Assembly (NCBI RefSeq): GCF_004137085.1
Contig: NZ_QYBC01000010.1
Span: 152,248-216,247 of the forward strand
Length of the DNA stretch: 64,000 bases
Direction: 5' to 3'
Source of the DNA: Lichenibacterium ramalinae
GTDB lineage: Bacteria; Pseudomonadota; Alphaproteobacteria; Rhizobiales; Beijerinckiaceae
Part shown: in pieces, positions 1 to 10,100 of the stretch
How the letters are laid out: every line of letters begins with the position of its first letter
How positions within the stretch are numbered: the first letter of the stretch is position 1
Made by a program: the position numbers and the translations under genes
The notes under the pieces: model-generated
What the model saw: only the letters and a program-made list of their open reading frames with translations
Database searches by the model: none
What the model was told of the DNA's origin: nothing

Positions 1-178
1 GCACGTGCTGGCGCATGTCCCCGGCCTTCGACGTCGTTTCCCGAGTCGGGTGACTTGGCACGTCAGCGCCACGGTAGGGGAACTCGGACCCTCTCGGGAC
101 CACGCTCGCGCGTTCGAGGCGGATGTCACCTCGGCCATCGGATGGGTCTCGGCGGCTGCGCTCTCGTGAGGTCGCGGT

Positions 179-679
179 TCAGGAAACTGCATCGCCTCGC
201 GCCGAGGCAGCCAACGCTTCGATCAGCCGGACGAGCCAGGGACGCCGACGTTTCGCGAGCTCGTCGGCGAGGCGGTCCCGCTCGTCCCTGAACTCGGCGG
301 AGCGTGCGCGTTCCGCCTCGACCAGTGCCGCGAAGACCTGAGTGCGAGCAGCATCGACGCGGAGGGTCTCGGCCTCGAACCTCACCCCGCGCATCTCCGT
401 ACGGGCATCGGCGAGTTCCTCGGTGAGCTGGTCGATTCGGAGTTCCAGATAGCCGAGCAGGGTGCGGGTGCCACCCTGGCCCATGTCGAACGCGTCACCT
501 GGTTCTTCCTCGTCGCACGGTGGGGAGGAGGGGAGCGCGACCTCGGTCTCGCCGGTCGGATCGGCGCGTCGCGGCCACCCGCGGCGCAGCGCCAGTCGCT
601 TGGTCGCCTCCGGCGACAAGCCCAGGAGGCCAGAGGCCTCGTCGTAGCCGACCCATCGCGAGGCCTCGCCGGTGATCAT
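179..679 (-). CDS. HTH plus coiled-coil protein, unrecognised
   Basis: From the ATG at 677-679 the product is 166 aa. The first 40 residues (WVGYDEASGLLGLSPEATKR and following) look like a helix-turn-helix of the excisionase/plasmid-protein kind. The middle and C-terminal part is rich in Glu, Arg, Ala and Leu with heptad spacing and should form a long coiled coil; the tail (RRPWLVRLIEALA) is a short hydrophobic helix. The open frame continues upstream to 844, but that part is low-complexity and unlike a protein, so the internal ATG is preferred. I do not recognise a function; HTH plus coiled coil suggests DNA binding and oligomerisation. It is transcribed away from the defence-like operon on its right. 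Confidence 0.6.
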   Translation of the reverse strand: MITGEASRWVGYDEASGLLGLSPEATKRLALRRGWPRRADPTGETEVALPSSPPCDEEEPGDAFDMGQGGTRTLLGYLELRIDQLTEELADARTEMRGVRFEAETLRVDAARTQVFAALVEAERARSAEFRDERDRLADELAKRRRPWLVRLIEALAASARGDAVS

Positions 680-1090
680 CGCGTCCGTACCCTGTCGTGA
701 GCTGCCGAGGATGCAGGAGCGCGGTGTGGTGCGGCAAGTGGCGATCTGCGCAATCGCTGCCACGGCTGCCATGGTCGGCGCCTCGGACGGCCCCCAGTAG
801 ACGGTTCGCCCGCTCCCAGCCCTTTGGACCGACGCACGGACCAACCTCGCCCTGGGTCAGGCTTGTGGGGGCACCGCAACAGCGAAGCTCGCTCCGCGAT
901 GGCGCGTTTGTTTCGGCCTCCGAGGACGGTGTAGCTGCGGCCGCTAGAGGAACTGGCGACAGGCGTCGGCCCTCGGCCTCCGCTCGTCCGACCGACGTGA
1001 CCCGGCGGAACGCCACCGTCAAGCGCCCGCTTGCTAATTCCTTCTTTGGTTGTAGTCTCGGTGTGGAAGCAGCTCAGCCGCGAGGCTTAC
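680..1090. other. Intergenic, no gene seen
   Basis: No convincing gene in about 410 bases between two divergently oriented small genes; it should hold both promoters. The open frames crossing it have no protein-like composition. Confidence 0.5.
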
Positions 1091-1483
1091 ATGACCATTC
1101 GTCGAAAAGGTCAACGGATCAGGTTGGGGGCGAACACCCACCTGAACCTGAACGGCAACGGGCAGGTGACGTCCACTACGACCAAGGCCGGATCCGCGAC
1201 GTACACGAACTTCTCCAAGGGAGGCACGCGCGTCACGACCGATCTCGGCGGCGGGTACATCAACGTGTTCGACACGCGACGGGGCAGGTCTCGCCGCCCG
1301 CGTCGGCGAGCAAGCGCGGACAACGGGCTCGCGTTCGAGGTCGCGATCATCTTAACGGTGTTCCTGGTCCGATCCGCCTGGCGCCTCAGTTCTTGGGTGG
1401 CCGGTGTCGCTTGGCGCTCGTACCAGGCACGCCGCGAGGTGCGTCGTGCGGCGCTCCCCGATGATCGGTCCACGGACCCTTGA
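1091..1483 (+). CDS. Small beta-rich protein with C-terminal membrane helix
   Basis: 130 aa from the ATG at 1091. The N-terminal 60 residues alternate short strands with Gly/Asn/Thr turns (GANTHLNLNGNGQVTS, then TRVTTDLGGGYIN), a pattern that recalls the DUF4236 family of short phage/plasmid-associated proteins; this similarity is by eye and weak. A basic linker follows, then one hydrophobic helix (LAFEVAIILTVFLV) that would anchor it in the membrane, and a charged tail. An in-frame start at 1031 exists but adds an unconvincing segment. It lies 150 bases upstream of the four-gene operon on the same strand and could be co-transcribed with it. Function unknown. Confidence 0.5.
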   Translation: MTIRRKGQRIRLGANTHLNLNGNGQVTSTTTKAGSATYTNFSKGGTRVTTDLGGGYINVFDTRRGRSRRPRRRASADNGLAFEVAIILTVFLVRSAWRLSSWVAGVAWRSYQARREVRRAALPDDRSTDP

Positions 1484-1636
1484 CCTCGACGGGGTCTAGC
1501 AGCACCCACGTCCGCCTATGGGCCGATCAGCCGCATAGAGCAAAAATAGACCAAATCACGGGAGGCTAGGTTGTGGCCAGGTCTCACGTGAGCTAGCCGT
1601 TGCAGGACGAACCGACGCCGAGGAGGAGCTCGCGCC

Positions 1637-3505
1637 TTGTTTGACGTGACCGCCTTCGAACGGCCCAGGTGGCTCAGGGACGTCCGCCGCTTCCTGCCGC
1701 TGAAGCCACAGTTCGTGCTATCGGGCAACGTCCGGGACCTGCAGCCGCTCGACGTCGGCACCGGCCAGGTCACCTCGCAGCCCCTGTCGGTCGTATTGGC
1801 GGCCGAACTACGCGACGCCGGCTACGCCCACGTCTTGCTCTACGACCCCGTCGCAGGGTTCCGGGAGCTCCCGCCGACGGGAGGCGCGGCGATTTCCCGG
1901 GGCGAGCTCCTCGTCCAGCTCGGGCTCCAGCCCGACCAGGGCGGCGTCGCACCGGCGGGGCTCGACCTGATGTCCGAGACGCTGGCCCGCCTGGCCGCAC
2001 GTCCCGGCGAACCCATCGCGACGATCGTCGACTTCGCATCGCGGCTCGTCGTCCGCCATGACGCGCTCGCACCTCCGGAGCACCAGGCCTTCACCCGCGC
2101 GCTCGTGTCGTCGCACACGAGCCGCCCCAAACCCTGCGGCTCGCCGCCGAAGCCGTTCTTCAACTCCGTGTTCTGGGTTGCGGAGAAGGAGGGCGACCTG
2201 CCCGACTGGTTGCTCGTGGGGAATCCCCGGATCCGCCACGTACCCATAGCCCGCCCCGAGCATCGGACGCGTCGCGTGGTCGCGAGATCGCTGATCAAGG
2301 GCATGCCGGAGGCGGCCAAGGCGGCCCCACACGCGATCGAGCAGGCGCTGGACGCCTTCGTGGAGGGGACCGAGGGGATGCTCGTCCTCGACATGGTCGC
2401 CGTCGCCCAGCTGGCCCGCAGCGAGGGAATCGCCCTCTCGGACGTCGGCGACGCCGTCCGCCGCTACAAGGTCGGGGTCAGTGACGATCCCTGGGCGGCG
2501 ATCGACCGCGGCAAGGTGCGGCGCGGCGCGGACATCATCCGGGGGCGCGTCAAGGGCCAGGACCAGGCGATCACCCACGTGCTCGACATCGTGAAGCGCG
2601 CGGTGACGGGCGTCGGAGCGCCGAGGAGGGGGAGCCGGCCGCGTGGCGTGGCGTTCTTCGCCGGCCCGACCGGCGTCGGCAAGACCGAGCTCGCCAAGGC
2701 GCTGACCAGCCTGCTGTTCGGGAACGAGGACGCCTACATCCGCTTCGACATGTCGGAGTTCAGCTCCGAACACTCCGACCAGCGCCTGATCGGCGCCCCG
2801 CCGGGCTACGTCGGCTACGACGTCGGCGGCGAGCTGACGAACGCGATCAGGGAGAAGCCGTTCTCGGTCGTCCTGTTCGACGAGATCGAGAAGGCCCATC
2901 CACGCATCCTCGACAAGTTCCTCCAGATCCTGGACGACGGCGTCCTGACGTCCGGGCGCGGCGATCGCACGTACTTCTCCGAGGCGTTCATCGTGTTCAC
3001 CTCGAACCTCGGCATATACCGCTCCGAGCCGAACGGCGGCCGCGTGGCGAACGTCACCCCGGACGACGCCTTCGAGGTCGTCCAGGAGCGCGTCCGGTCG
3101 GAGATCGGTCGGCACTTCAAGGAGGTCCTGAACCGTCCCGAGATCCTGAACCGGATCGGCGACAACGTGCTGGTCTTCGACTTCATCCGTCCCGCGATCG
3201 CCGCCGCGGTGCTCGAGTCACAGGTGGCCGGCGTCCTCGCCGACGTGGCGGCGGGGCAGGGGATCGAGGTCGTGCTGGACGCCCCCGTCCGCGAGCGGCT
3301 CCGGGAACTCTGCCTGGCGGACCTGTCGAACGGCGGTCGCGGCATCCGCAACAAGGTCGAGGCGCACCTGCTGAACCCGCTCGCCCGGGCGCTGTTCGAC
3401 GCCGACGCCGGGACTGGCCAGCGCCTGCTAGCCGACGGGTTGGACGAGGTCGGCGGCGTCAGCGTCCTCTCCATTCGCGCCATGACGGCGGCCGCCGCGG
3501 CATGA
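1637..3505 (+). CDS. ClpB-like AAA+ ATPase, first gene of candidate defence operon
   Basis: 622 aa from a TTG start at 1637, chosen because AGGAGG lies 10 bases upstream (1621-1626) and the protein reads sensibly from there. Residues 1-290 look like a degenerate AAA-type domain (FVLSGNVRDL, TIVDFASRLVV) with no clear P-loop. Residues 300-600 are a Clp/Hsp100 second-ring type AAA+ module: Walker A GPTGVGKTEL near 344-353, the pore-loop-like GAPPGYVGYD, Walker B VVLFDEIEKAH near 412-422 and sensor-1 FTSN. It lacks the ClpB middle domain and the N domain, so it is not a housekeeping ClpB. Expected role: ATP-driven remodelling of a partner protein. The stop overlaps the next start by ATGA, implying coupled translation with the radical-SAM gene. 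Confidence 0.85.
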   Translation: MFDVTAFERPRWLRDVRRFLPLKPQFVLSGNVRDLQPLDVGTGQVTSQPLSVVLAAELRDAGYAHVLLYDPVAGFRELPPTGGAAISRGELLVQLGLQPDQGGVAPAGLDLMSETLARLAARPGEPIATIVDFASRLVVRHDALAPPEHQAFTRALVSSHTSRPKPCGSPPKPFFNSVFWVAEKEGDLPDWLLVGNPRIRHVPIARPEHRTRRVVARSLIKGMPEAAKAAPHAIEQALDAFVEGTEGMLVLDMVAVAQLARSEGIALSDVGDAVRRYKVGVSDDPWAAIDRGKVRRGADIIRGRVKGQDQAITHVLDIVKRAVTGVGAPRRGSRPRGVAFFAGPTGVGKTELAKALTSLLFGNEDAYIRFDMSEFSSEHSDQRLIGAPPGYVGYDVGGELTNAIREKPFSVVLFDEIEKAHPRILDKFLQILDDGVLTSGRGDRTYFSEAFIVFTSNLGIYRSEPNGGRVANVTPDDAFEVVQERVRSEIGRHFKEVLNRPEILNRIGDNVLVFDFIRPAIAAAVLESQVAGVLADVAAGQGIEVVLDAPVRERLRELCLADLSNGGRGIRNKVEAHLLNPLARALFDADAGTGQRLLADGLDEVGGVSVLSIRAMTAAAAA

Positions 3506-4152
3506 CCGACGTCGCCCTGTCGCGGATCCACTTCCCAGTCACCACGCTCGGCCCCGGCCGCCGCGTCGCCGTTTGGTTCCAGGGCTGCTCGATCCGATGC
3601 GTCGGCTGCGTCTCCCTCGACACCTGGGCGGTCGGCCGCGGCGCGACGACCGTCGAACGGGCCTTCGACGCCATCGTCCCGTTCCTCGCCGACGCCGACG
3701 GCCTGACCGTCTCTGGCGGCGAGCCCTTCGATCAGCCCGAGGCGCTCGCGGCGCTCCTCCGGGCGTGGCGGTCCGCGCACCGGGGCGACGTCCTGGTCTA
3801 CTCGGGCCACCCCCTCGAGGCCCTCGAACCCACTCTCTCGGCCATGCGGGGCCTCGTGGACGCCGTGATGGCCGACCCCTACCTCGTCGACCGACCCCAG
3901 ACGCTCGCGCTCCGGGGGAGCGACAACCAGCGGCTCAGGGTGATGACGCCTCTCGGCCGCGAGAGGCTCGCCTCCTGCGAACGCCCCCTGGCGGAGGCCG
4001 ACAGGACCTTGGACGTGACGTTCGACGACCTCACCGGGGAGGTGCTCATGGCTGGCATCCCGCGACCGGGCGACATGGCCAGACTCGCCGCGGTCCTCGC
4101 AGCCGGCGGCCATGCGGTCGTCACGACCGCCGACGCCCGGGTGCGGTCGTGA
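3502..4152 (+). CDS. NrdG-like radical SAM / 4Fe-4S protein
   Basis: 216 aa. The CxxxCxxC cluster motif (C29, C33, C36; sequence CSIRCVGC) and the GGEP motif at 72-75 (SGGEPFDQPEAL) identify a minimal radical-SAM protein of the NrdG/pyruvate-formate-lyase-activase type, which binds a 4Fe-4S cluster and S-adenosylmethionine. No glycyl-radical enzyme is encoded nearby, so the substrate is not the usual partner; given the operon it may modify a protein, a nucleotide or nucleic acid (inference). It overlaps the upstream ATPase by 4 nt (ATGA) and its own stop overlaps a GTG start of the next gene (GTGA), so all are one translational unit. Confidence 0.85.
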   Translation: MTDVALSRIHFPVTTLGPGRRVAVWFQGCSIRCVGCVSLDTWAVGRGATTVERAFDAIVPFLADADGLTVSGGEPFDQPEALAALLRAWRSAHRGDVLVYSGHPLEALEPTLSAMRGLVDAVMADPYLVDRPQTLALRGSDNQRLRVMTPLGRERLASCERPLAEADRTLDVTFDDLTGEVLMAGIPRPGDMARLAAVLAAGGHAVVTTADARVRS

Positions 4153-7100
4153 ATGCCCCGGCGAGGATCCTCGTCCGGGTCTGCCCCAGCTGCGGTGACG
4201 AGAGGCCCGTCGACGAGTTCGTATGCGGGAACGAGCTCGGAGGGGTCCCGTGCCACTGGCCGCTGGCCGACGAGGAGATCACGGAGGCGGGGGCGTCCGC
4301 CGCGCCCGCCGTCGAGGCCGCCCTGGCCCCAGCCGGGCCGACGCGGGCCTGCGTCAACGGCCACCCGCTCGAGGCGGGCGACGAGATGTGCCTGGAGTGC
4401 GGCGCGGACCCGGCGCCCGGCGTCGCGGCCGAACCTGACGCGGGTCAGGCGCGAGAGCCTGGGCACCCTCGGACCGAGGACGTCCGCGCAGAGCCGGACG
4501 TCGGCGCGGACGTCCCCCCGTCGCCTACCGTCGTCGGAGGCTGGGAGGTCCGCAGCCGGGTGACGGACCGATCGGGGGTGGCGGCGTGGGAACGCTTCGA
4601 GGTCGTTCGCCCGTCCGACGGCCGCGAAGCCTGGCTGACCCTCTACCGCGTGGGACGGGAACCGGACGCGGCGGTGCACGAGGCGCTGGGGCGGATACCG
4701 CGCGAGCACGTCCCGGAGCTGCTCGCGACCGGCCGGCACGAGGGCAGGGCCTACGAGATCTCCGAGCTGGTCGAGGGCGGCTCGCTCGCCGACCTCGGTG
4801 GGTCGGCGCTCGAGGGCGGCACCCTGCGCCGCGTCGTCGCCGAGATGGCCGAGGCGCTCGACGCCCTCGCCGAGATCGGGTTGCGCCACCGTGACTTGAG
4901 GCCGACCAACGTCCTGGTGCGCACGCGCGAGCCCCTGGACCTCGTCGTGACCGGCTTCGGCTCCGCCCGTCTCTCCGACTTCGACCTGGAGGCCGTGGCA
5001 CCCCTGGAGCTGACCCGATACTCGGCGCCGGAGGCCATCGTCGGCGCCGTGAGCGCGTCGTCCGACTGGTGGTCCCTCGGCATGATGGCGCTGGAGCTCG
5101 CGACCGGGGGCGAGTGCTTCCGCGGCGTCGACGACCAGGCGCTGCGCCTGCACGTCGTCACGACGGGGATGCCGCTCCCGAGGGACCTGGCGGACGACGT
5201 CCGCATGCTGCTGCGCGGCCTCCTGGCCCGGGACCCGTCGAGGCGCTGGGCCGGGCCGGAGGTCCGGGCTTGGCTCGCCGGCGCGGCCGTGGCGGCGCCG
5301 GACGAGGTCGGGGTCGACGAGGAACGATCCGGGCCGAGCCTGGAGCTCGCCGGGCGGCGGCACTTCCGTCCGGAGGCCTACGCCCTCGCCGCCGCGCATG
5401 CTGACGCCTGGGAGGAGGCGAGGGGGCTGACCCTCGGCGGGGCGTTGGCGACCTGGCTCGCCCAGCGCGACTCGGACCCGCGCATCGTCGCCCAGGTGCG
5501 GGTCGCTGCGTCCGACGGGAACATGACCGACGACCTGCGCCACGCGGTCGCCCTGATGGCGGTCAACCCGAACCTGCCGCTCACCGTGTCCGGGCGCATC
5601 GTCACCCCCGCGTGGTTGCTGGAGCGACCGGACGAGGGCTACGCGCTCGTCACGGGGCAGGTTGTGACGCACCTCGAGCTCATGGGCCGCGAACCTTGGC
5701 TGACCCGCATGCGGGCGCGGGTCGACGCGGTGCGGGAGCGCGCGAGGCTGCTCGAGGTCGAACTCGACGAGGGCAACGTCAGGGTTGCCCTGCTCTCCTC
5801 ATCCCGCGCCAACCTTGAGGCCGAGAGGGACGCCCTGCGGAGGGTCTACCCCGACTCGGACCACTCGGGCCTGGCCTCGCTTGTCGGCAGGGCGAAGCTC
5901 ACCGAGGAGGACCTGATCCTGCTCGTCGGCGCCGCCCCGCACCAATTCGTGCCGCTCGCGACCCTCGCCGATTCCGCGAGGGAGATGGCGTCGCGCGCCG
6001 GGCTGGTGCTCGACGACGCAAGCCTCGCCGGCCTCCTGACGCGGCCGCGCCGCGAGGTCCTGGCGGCTGTCGATGAGCGCACGTCCAACTTCGCGCGCTG
6101 CGGGAACCCGCGTGTCGACGAGTGGGCCGACGCGTTCCGGACCGAGCGCCGCCTCGCCCTCCCGCGCGCCGCGGCGCTCCTGGCCGTGCCGGCCGAGGCC
6201 TGGCGCGAGCCGCCGAAGCAGCAGTACGTGGCAGACCTCCTGGGCGCCTTCGAGAAGCGGCTGGCCGGGGCGGTCGGGCGCGGGCCCCTGGCCCGCTTCA
6301 CGCTGGGCAAGACCACTCCGAGGCTCGACCTCGCGGAACTTGGCACGGCGCTGAGGCCCGCCGAGGGCCTGCTCGCGCACGTCCTGGGCCGCGTCGAGGC
6401 GCCGGTCGCGATGGATCCCGGGGCGTTCCTCGACGGCGAGGGCCGGGAGGGGCGGCTGAGGCGCCTGGTCGGCCACGCCGAGACCTTCCGCCGCGACACG
6501 GGCATCGACGGGCGGTACCTGGGCTTTCCCTTCCTGGCCTCGCGCGACGCTCGCTCGTCCTCCCGCCCCCGTCTGATGCCGGTCCTCCTCTGGCCCGTGG
6601 CGATCGAGCTGGCGAGCGGCGCCGGGCAGCGCGCGACGCTCGCCTTCGACCGTGGGCGGGACGAGGTCAGGCTGAACCCGGCCCTCGAGGGGTTGCTCGG
6701 GGGCGACGCCTTCGTGCGCTGGCTCGCGACGCGCGACGAGGTGCTGGGGCGGACCTCGGTCCGTCCGGCCGACGTCGTCGACGCGTTCGGCGCGCTTGCG
6801 GCCCCGCGCGGCCGCAAGCTCGTCCCGCTTCCGTCGAAGGACGCGTCGGTCCCGCCCGGCAGCCTGTCGATCGTGCCGTCGGCGGCGCTGTTCAATGCCG
6901 AGTTCGTCGGCCAGGCCGTCGCCGAGGACCTGCGCCAGATGCGCCAGCGATCGCTGGCCGGCACGGCCCTCGAGGTCGCCATCCGGGTCGCGCCGGCGAC
7001 GGACGGCGACGCCGGGCGGGCGCCCCCCGAGCGGGATCGTTTCCTGACCGTGGCGAGCGACCCGTCCCAGGACGCGGCGGTGCTACGCTCGCGCGAGGCG

Positions 7101-10100
7101 CCCGGCCTGCTCGTGGAGGGACCCCCGGGGACCGGCAAGTCCCAGACGATCGTGAACATGCTCGCCGACGCCATCGGCCGGGGCGAGACGGTGCTGGTCG
7201 TCTGCCAGAAGCTCGCGGCGCTGCAGGTCGTCCAGAAGCGCATGGCGGCCGAGGGGATGGGCGACCGCCTTTTCGTCGTCACCGACGTCAATCGCGATCG
7301 CGAGCCCATCATTCGCTCGCTGCGCGACCAACTGGCCGAGACCCGTACCTCCACGCCGGCCAGGGGCGCCGCGATCCGGCGCGCGCGGGACGAGAAGGCG
7401 GCGCAGATCGAGGTCGTCGAAGGGGAGCTCGACCGCCGGCACGAGGCGCTGCACGCCTCGGACGACTTCACCGGCATGAGCTACCGAGACGCACTCGGGG
7501 AGCTGATCGCGGTCGAGGCGGAGGGCCCCTACGTGGACGCGGCGGGCCTGCGCCGGCATCTGGCGAGGCTGGACCGAGGGGGCCTCGCGCGCCTCGAGCA
7601 GACCTGCGCGCCTCTCGCGCGCACCTGGCTCGACTCTCGTTACGAGGGTAGCCCGCTCGGCGTGCTCCGCACCTTCCCCGTGGACGCGTCCGTCGAGGCG
7701 GACGTCGAGGCTGGGCTCAGGGCCCTCTCCGCCGAGGAGGGACGGCGGTCGGAGGTGCTCGCCCGCTGCGCGACGGCGTTCGAGATGGCCGATCCGATCC
7801 CCTTCCGCGCCTGGCTCGACCACGCCGCGGGCTTGCTCGGGTCCCTGGCGGACGACGTCCGGCAGCGCCTCGGGGCGTGGGTCGACCTGTTCCGGCCCGA
7901 GGCGGGCCGCGCCACGGCGGGGTCCGACCTCATCGCGAGCCTCCGCTCGCTCGAGTTGGCGGTGCACGCGCTCGACGCCTCCGGGCACGACGACGCGCTG
8001 TTCCAGGCCTGCTCGACGCTGTCGGCCGGAGACCTCGGCAGGCTGGCGGGGGACGTGAAGGCGGCGTCCGCCCCGGCCTCGTTCTGGGGTCGCCTCAGCC
8101 CGTCCCGTCGGGCCCGCGTCCGGCGGGTCGACGCCTTCCTGGCCGCCGCCGGGCAGCCGGTGGGGCCGCCTGGCCATGCGGCGCTCGCCGCCATGCTCTC
8201 GCTCGAGGCGGCTTCAAGGCCGCACCGGGCGGCGCTGGGAGACGTCCAGGCCGCCCTCGGCTACTCGGCGGAGGCGAGGCCCCTGTCGATCCCGAGGCTG
8301 CGGGAACTGGTCGGCTCGCTGATCGACGTTCTCGAGGAGGTCGAGGCACCCGCGACGACGGTCCACGCCTGCCCGCCGGGCTTCGACGCCGCGGGGATCG
8401 CGCGCGAGGCGTCGCGCGACGCCGTCGGGCGCATGCGGCGGGCCTTCGAGGACTCCTTCGCCCGGCGCGAGGCCGAGGACCGGAGCGAGGGGGCCCTGGC
8501 ACGCCTGTCCGACTGGTTCGAGGGCGGCTGGACGGCCGTCGTCCGCTCCCGCATTGCCGGTGGCGCCGGGACCGCGGACCTCGTGGACCCCGTCCTGCGC
8601 TCGCTCGATTCCCTGCCCGCGTTCCAGCGCCTCCGCGCTCGCGCCCTCGACGCGCAGGCACTTACCGCGTTCGCGGTGCTCCGCGGCGCCGAGCCGGCGC
8701 TCCGGTCCGTCGCGCCCGACCTCCTCGAGCCCGTGGTCCGGCGGACGATCCGGCGCGAGGGCCTGCTCTCGTGGAAGGCGCGGCTCGAGGGCGCGCATCC
8801 GGAGCTGACGTTCGAGCGGGGCGAGGTCGAGCGCAAGGTCGCGGTCCTGGCCGCGCTGTCCGACGAGATGCGGGAGTTGAACCGGCAGTCCCTGGCCGCC
8901 GGCATAGACCCGACGAGGCTCGCCAAGGCGTCGGCCTGGGAGGACGTCACCCGGCTCCGCGGTCCCCGCACCCGGCGCCTGCGCGAGATCATGGAGGTCG
9001 GTCCCGACCTCGGCCTCATGCACCTGCGCCCGGTCTGGTTGATGAGCCCGGACGTCGCCAGTCGGCTGCTCCCCCTTAAGGCGGCCGCCTTCGACCTCGT
9101 CGTCTACGACGAGGCGTCCCAGATGCCGGTCGAGCACGCCGTCCCGACGCTCTACCGCGGACGCCGCGTCGTGGTGTCTGGTGACGAGAAGCAGATGCCG
9201 CCGTCGAACTTCTTCGGCGGCCGGGTGGACGAGGACGACGAGGCCCGGGACGACGAGGAGCCGGACGACGAGGCGACCGAGACCGAGCGCGCGGCCCACG
9301 AGGAGGCTTGGAACCGGCGCGACGTGCAGGGCTGCCCGGACCTCCTCCAACTCGCGCGCACCTGCCTGCCCGCGACGACGCTGCAGATCCACTACCGGTC
9401 CAAGTACCGGGAGTTGATCGCCTTCTCGAACGGGGCCTTCTACTCGGGCAAGCTCAGCGTGCCGGTCCGCCACCCCGACGACGAGGTCCGCCGCGCCAGG
9501 CCCGTTGAGGTCCTGAGGGTGGACGGGACGTACGAGCGTCAGACGAACGAGGCCGAGGCCGCGCGCGTGGTCGACGTCCTGGCGGCGATCTGGTCCGTCC
9601 ACCCCGCGGAGAGGCCCAGCGTCGGCGTGGTGACGTTCAACCGCAAGCAGGCGGACCTGGTCGACGACATGGTCGAGGCCCGCGCCGCCGCGGATCCGGC
9701 GTTCCTCGAGGCCCTCGAGAGGGAGCGTAACCGGACACAGGGCGGCGAGGACATGGGGTTCTTCGTCAAGAACGTCGAGAACGTCCAGGGCGACGAGCGC
9801 GACGTGATCGTCTTCTCGACGACGTTCGGCCGCGACCGCAAGGGCGCCTTCAAGAAGAGCTTCGGTGTTCTCGGTCACACGGGCGGCGAGCGGAGGCTCA
9901 ACGTGGCGGTGACCCGGGCGCGAGACAGGGTCGTGCTGGTGACGTCGATGCCCGTGAGGGACGTCTCCGACTGGCTCGCGGGGGGCAGGGCGCCCGACAA
10001 GCCGCGGGACTACCTGCAGGCCTACCTGGACCATGCGGAGAGGCTGTCCCGCGGCGACCTCGACGGCGCCCGCGCGATGCGGGGTCGCCTCGGGGTGAGT

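Noticed and set aside
1808..3115. Long antisense open frames under the AAA+ gene, and others under 3.6-11.8, 42.7-44.2 and 53.3-55.3 kb
   Set aside because: Typical of GC-rich DNA: mirrored codon bias opens other frames. They have no domains, and the sense frames carry clear motifs.
3573..4148. An N-terminal extension of the 2105-aa helicase protein into the radical-SAM gene
   Set aside because: It is the shadow frame of the radical-SAM gene, Arg/Pro/Gly-rich and without domains; the GTG at 4149 overlaps the preceding stop and begins directly at a zinc ribbon.
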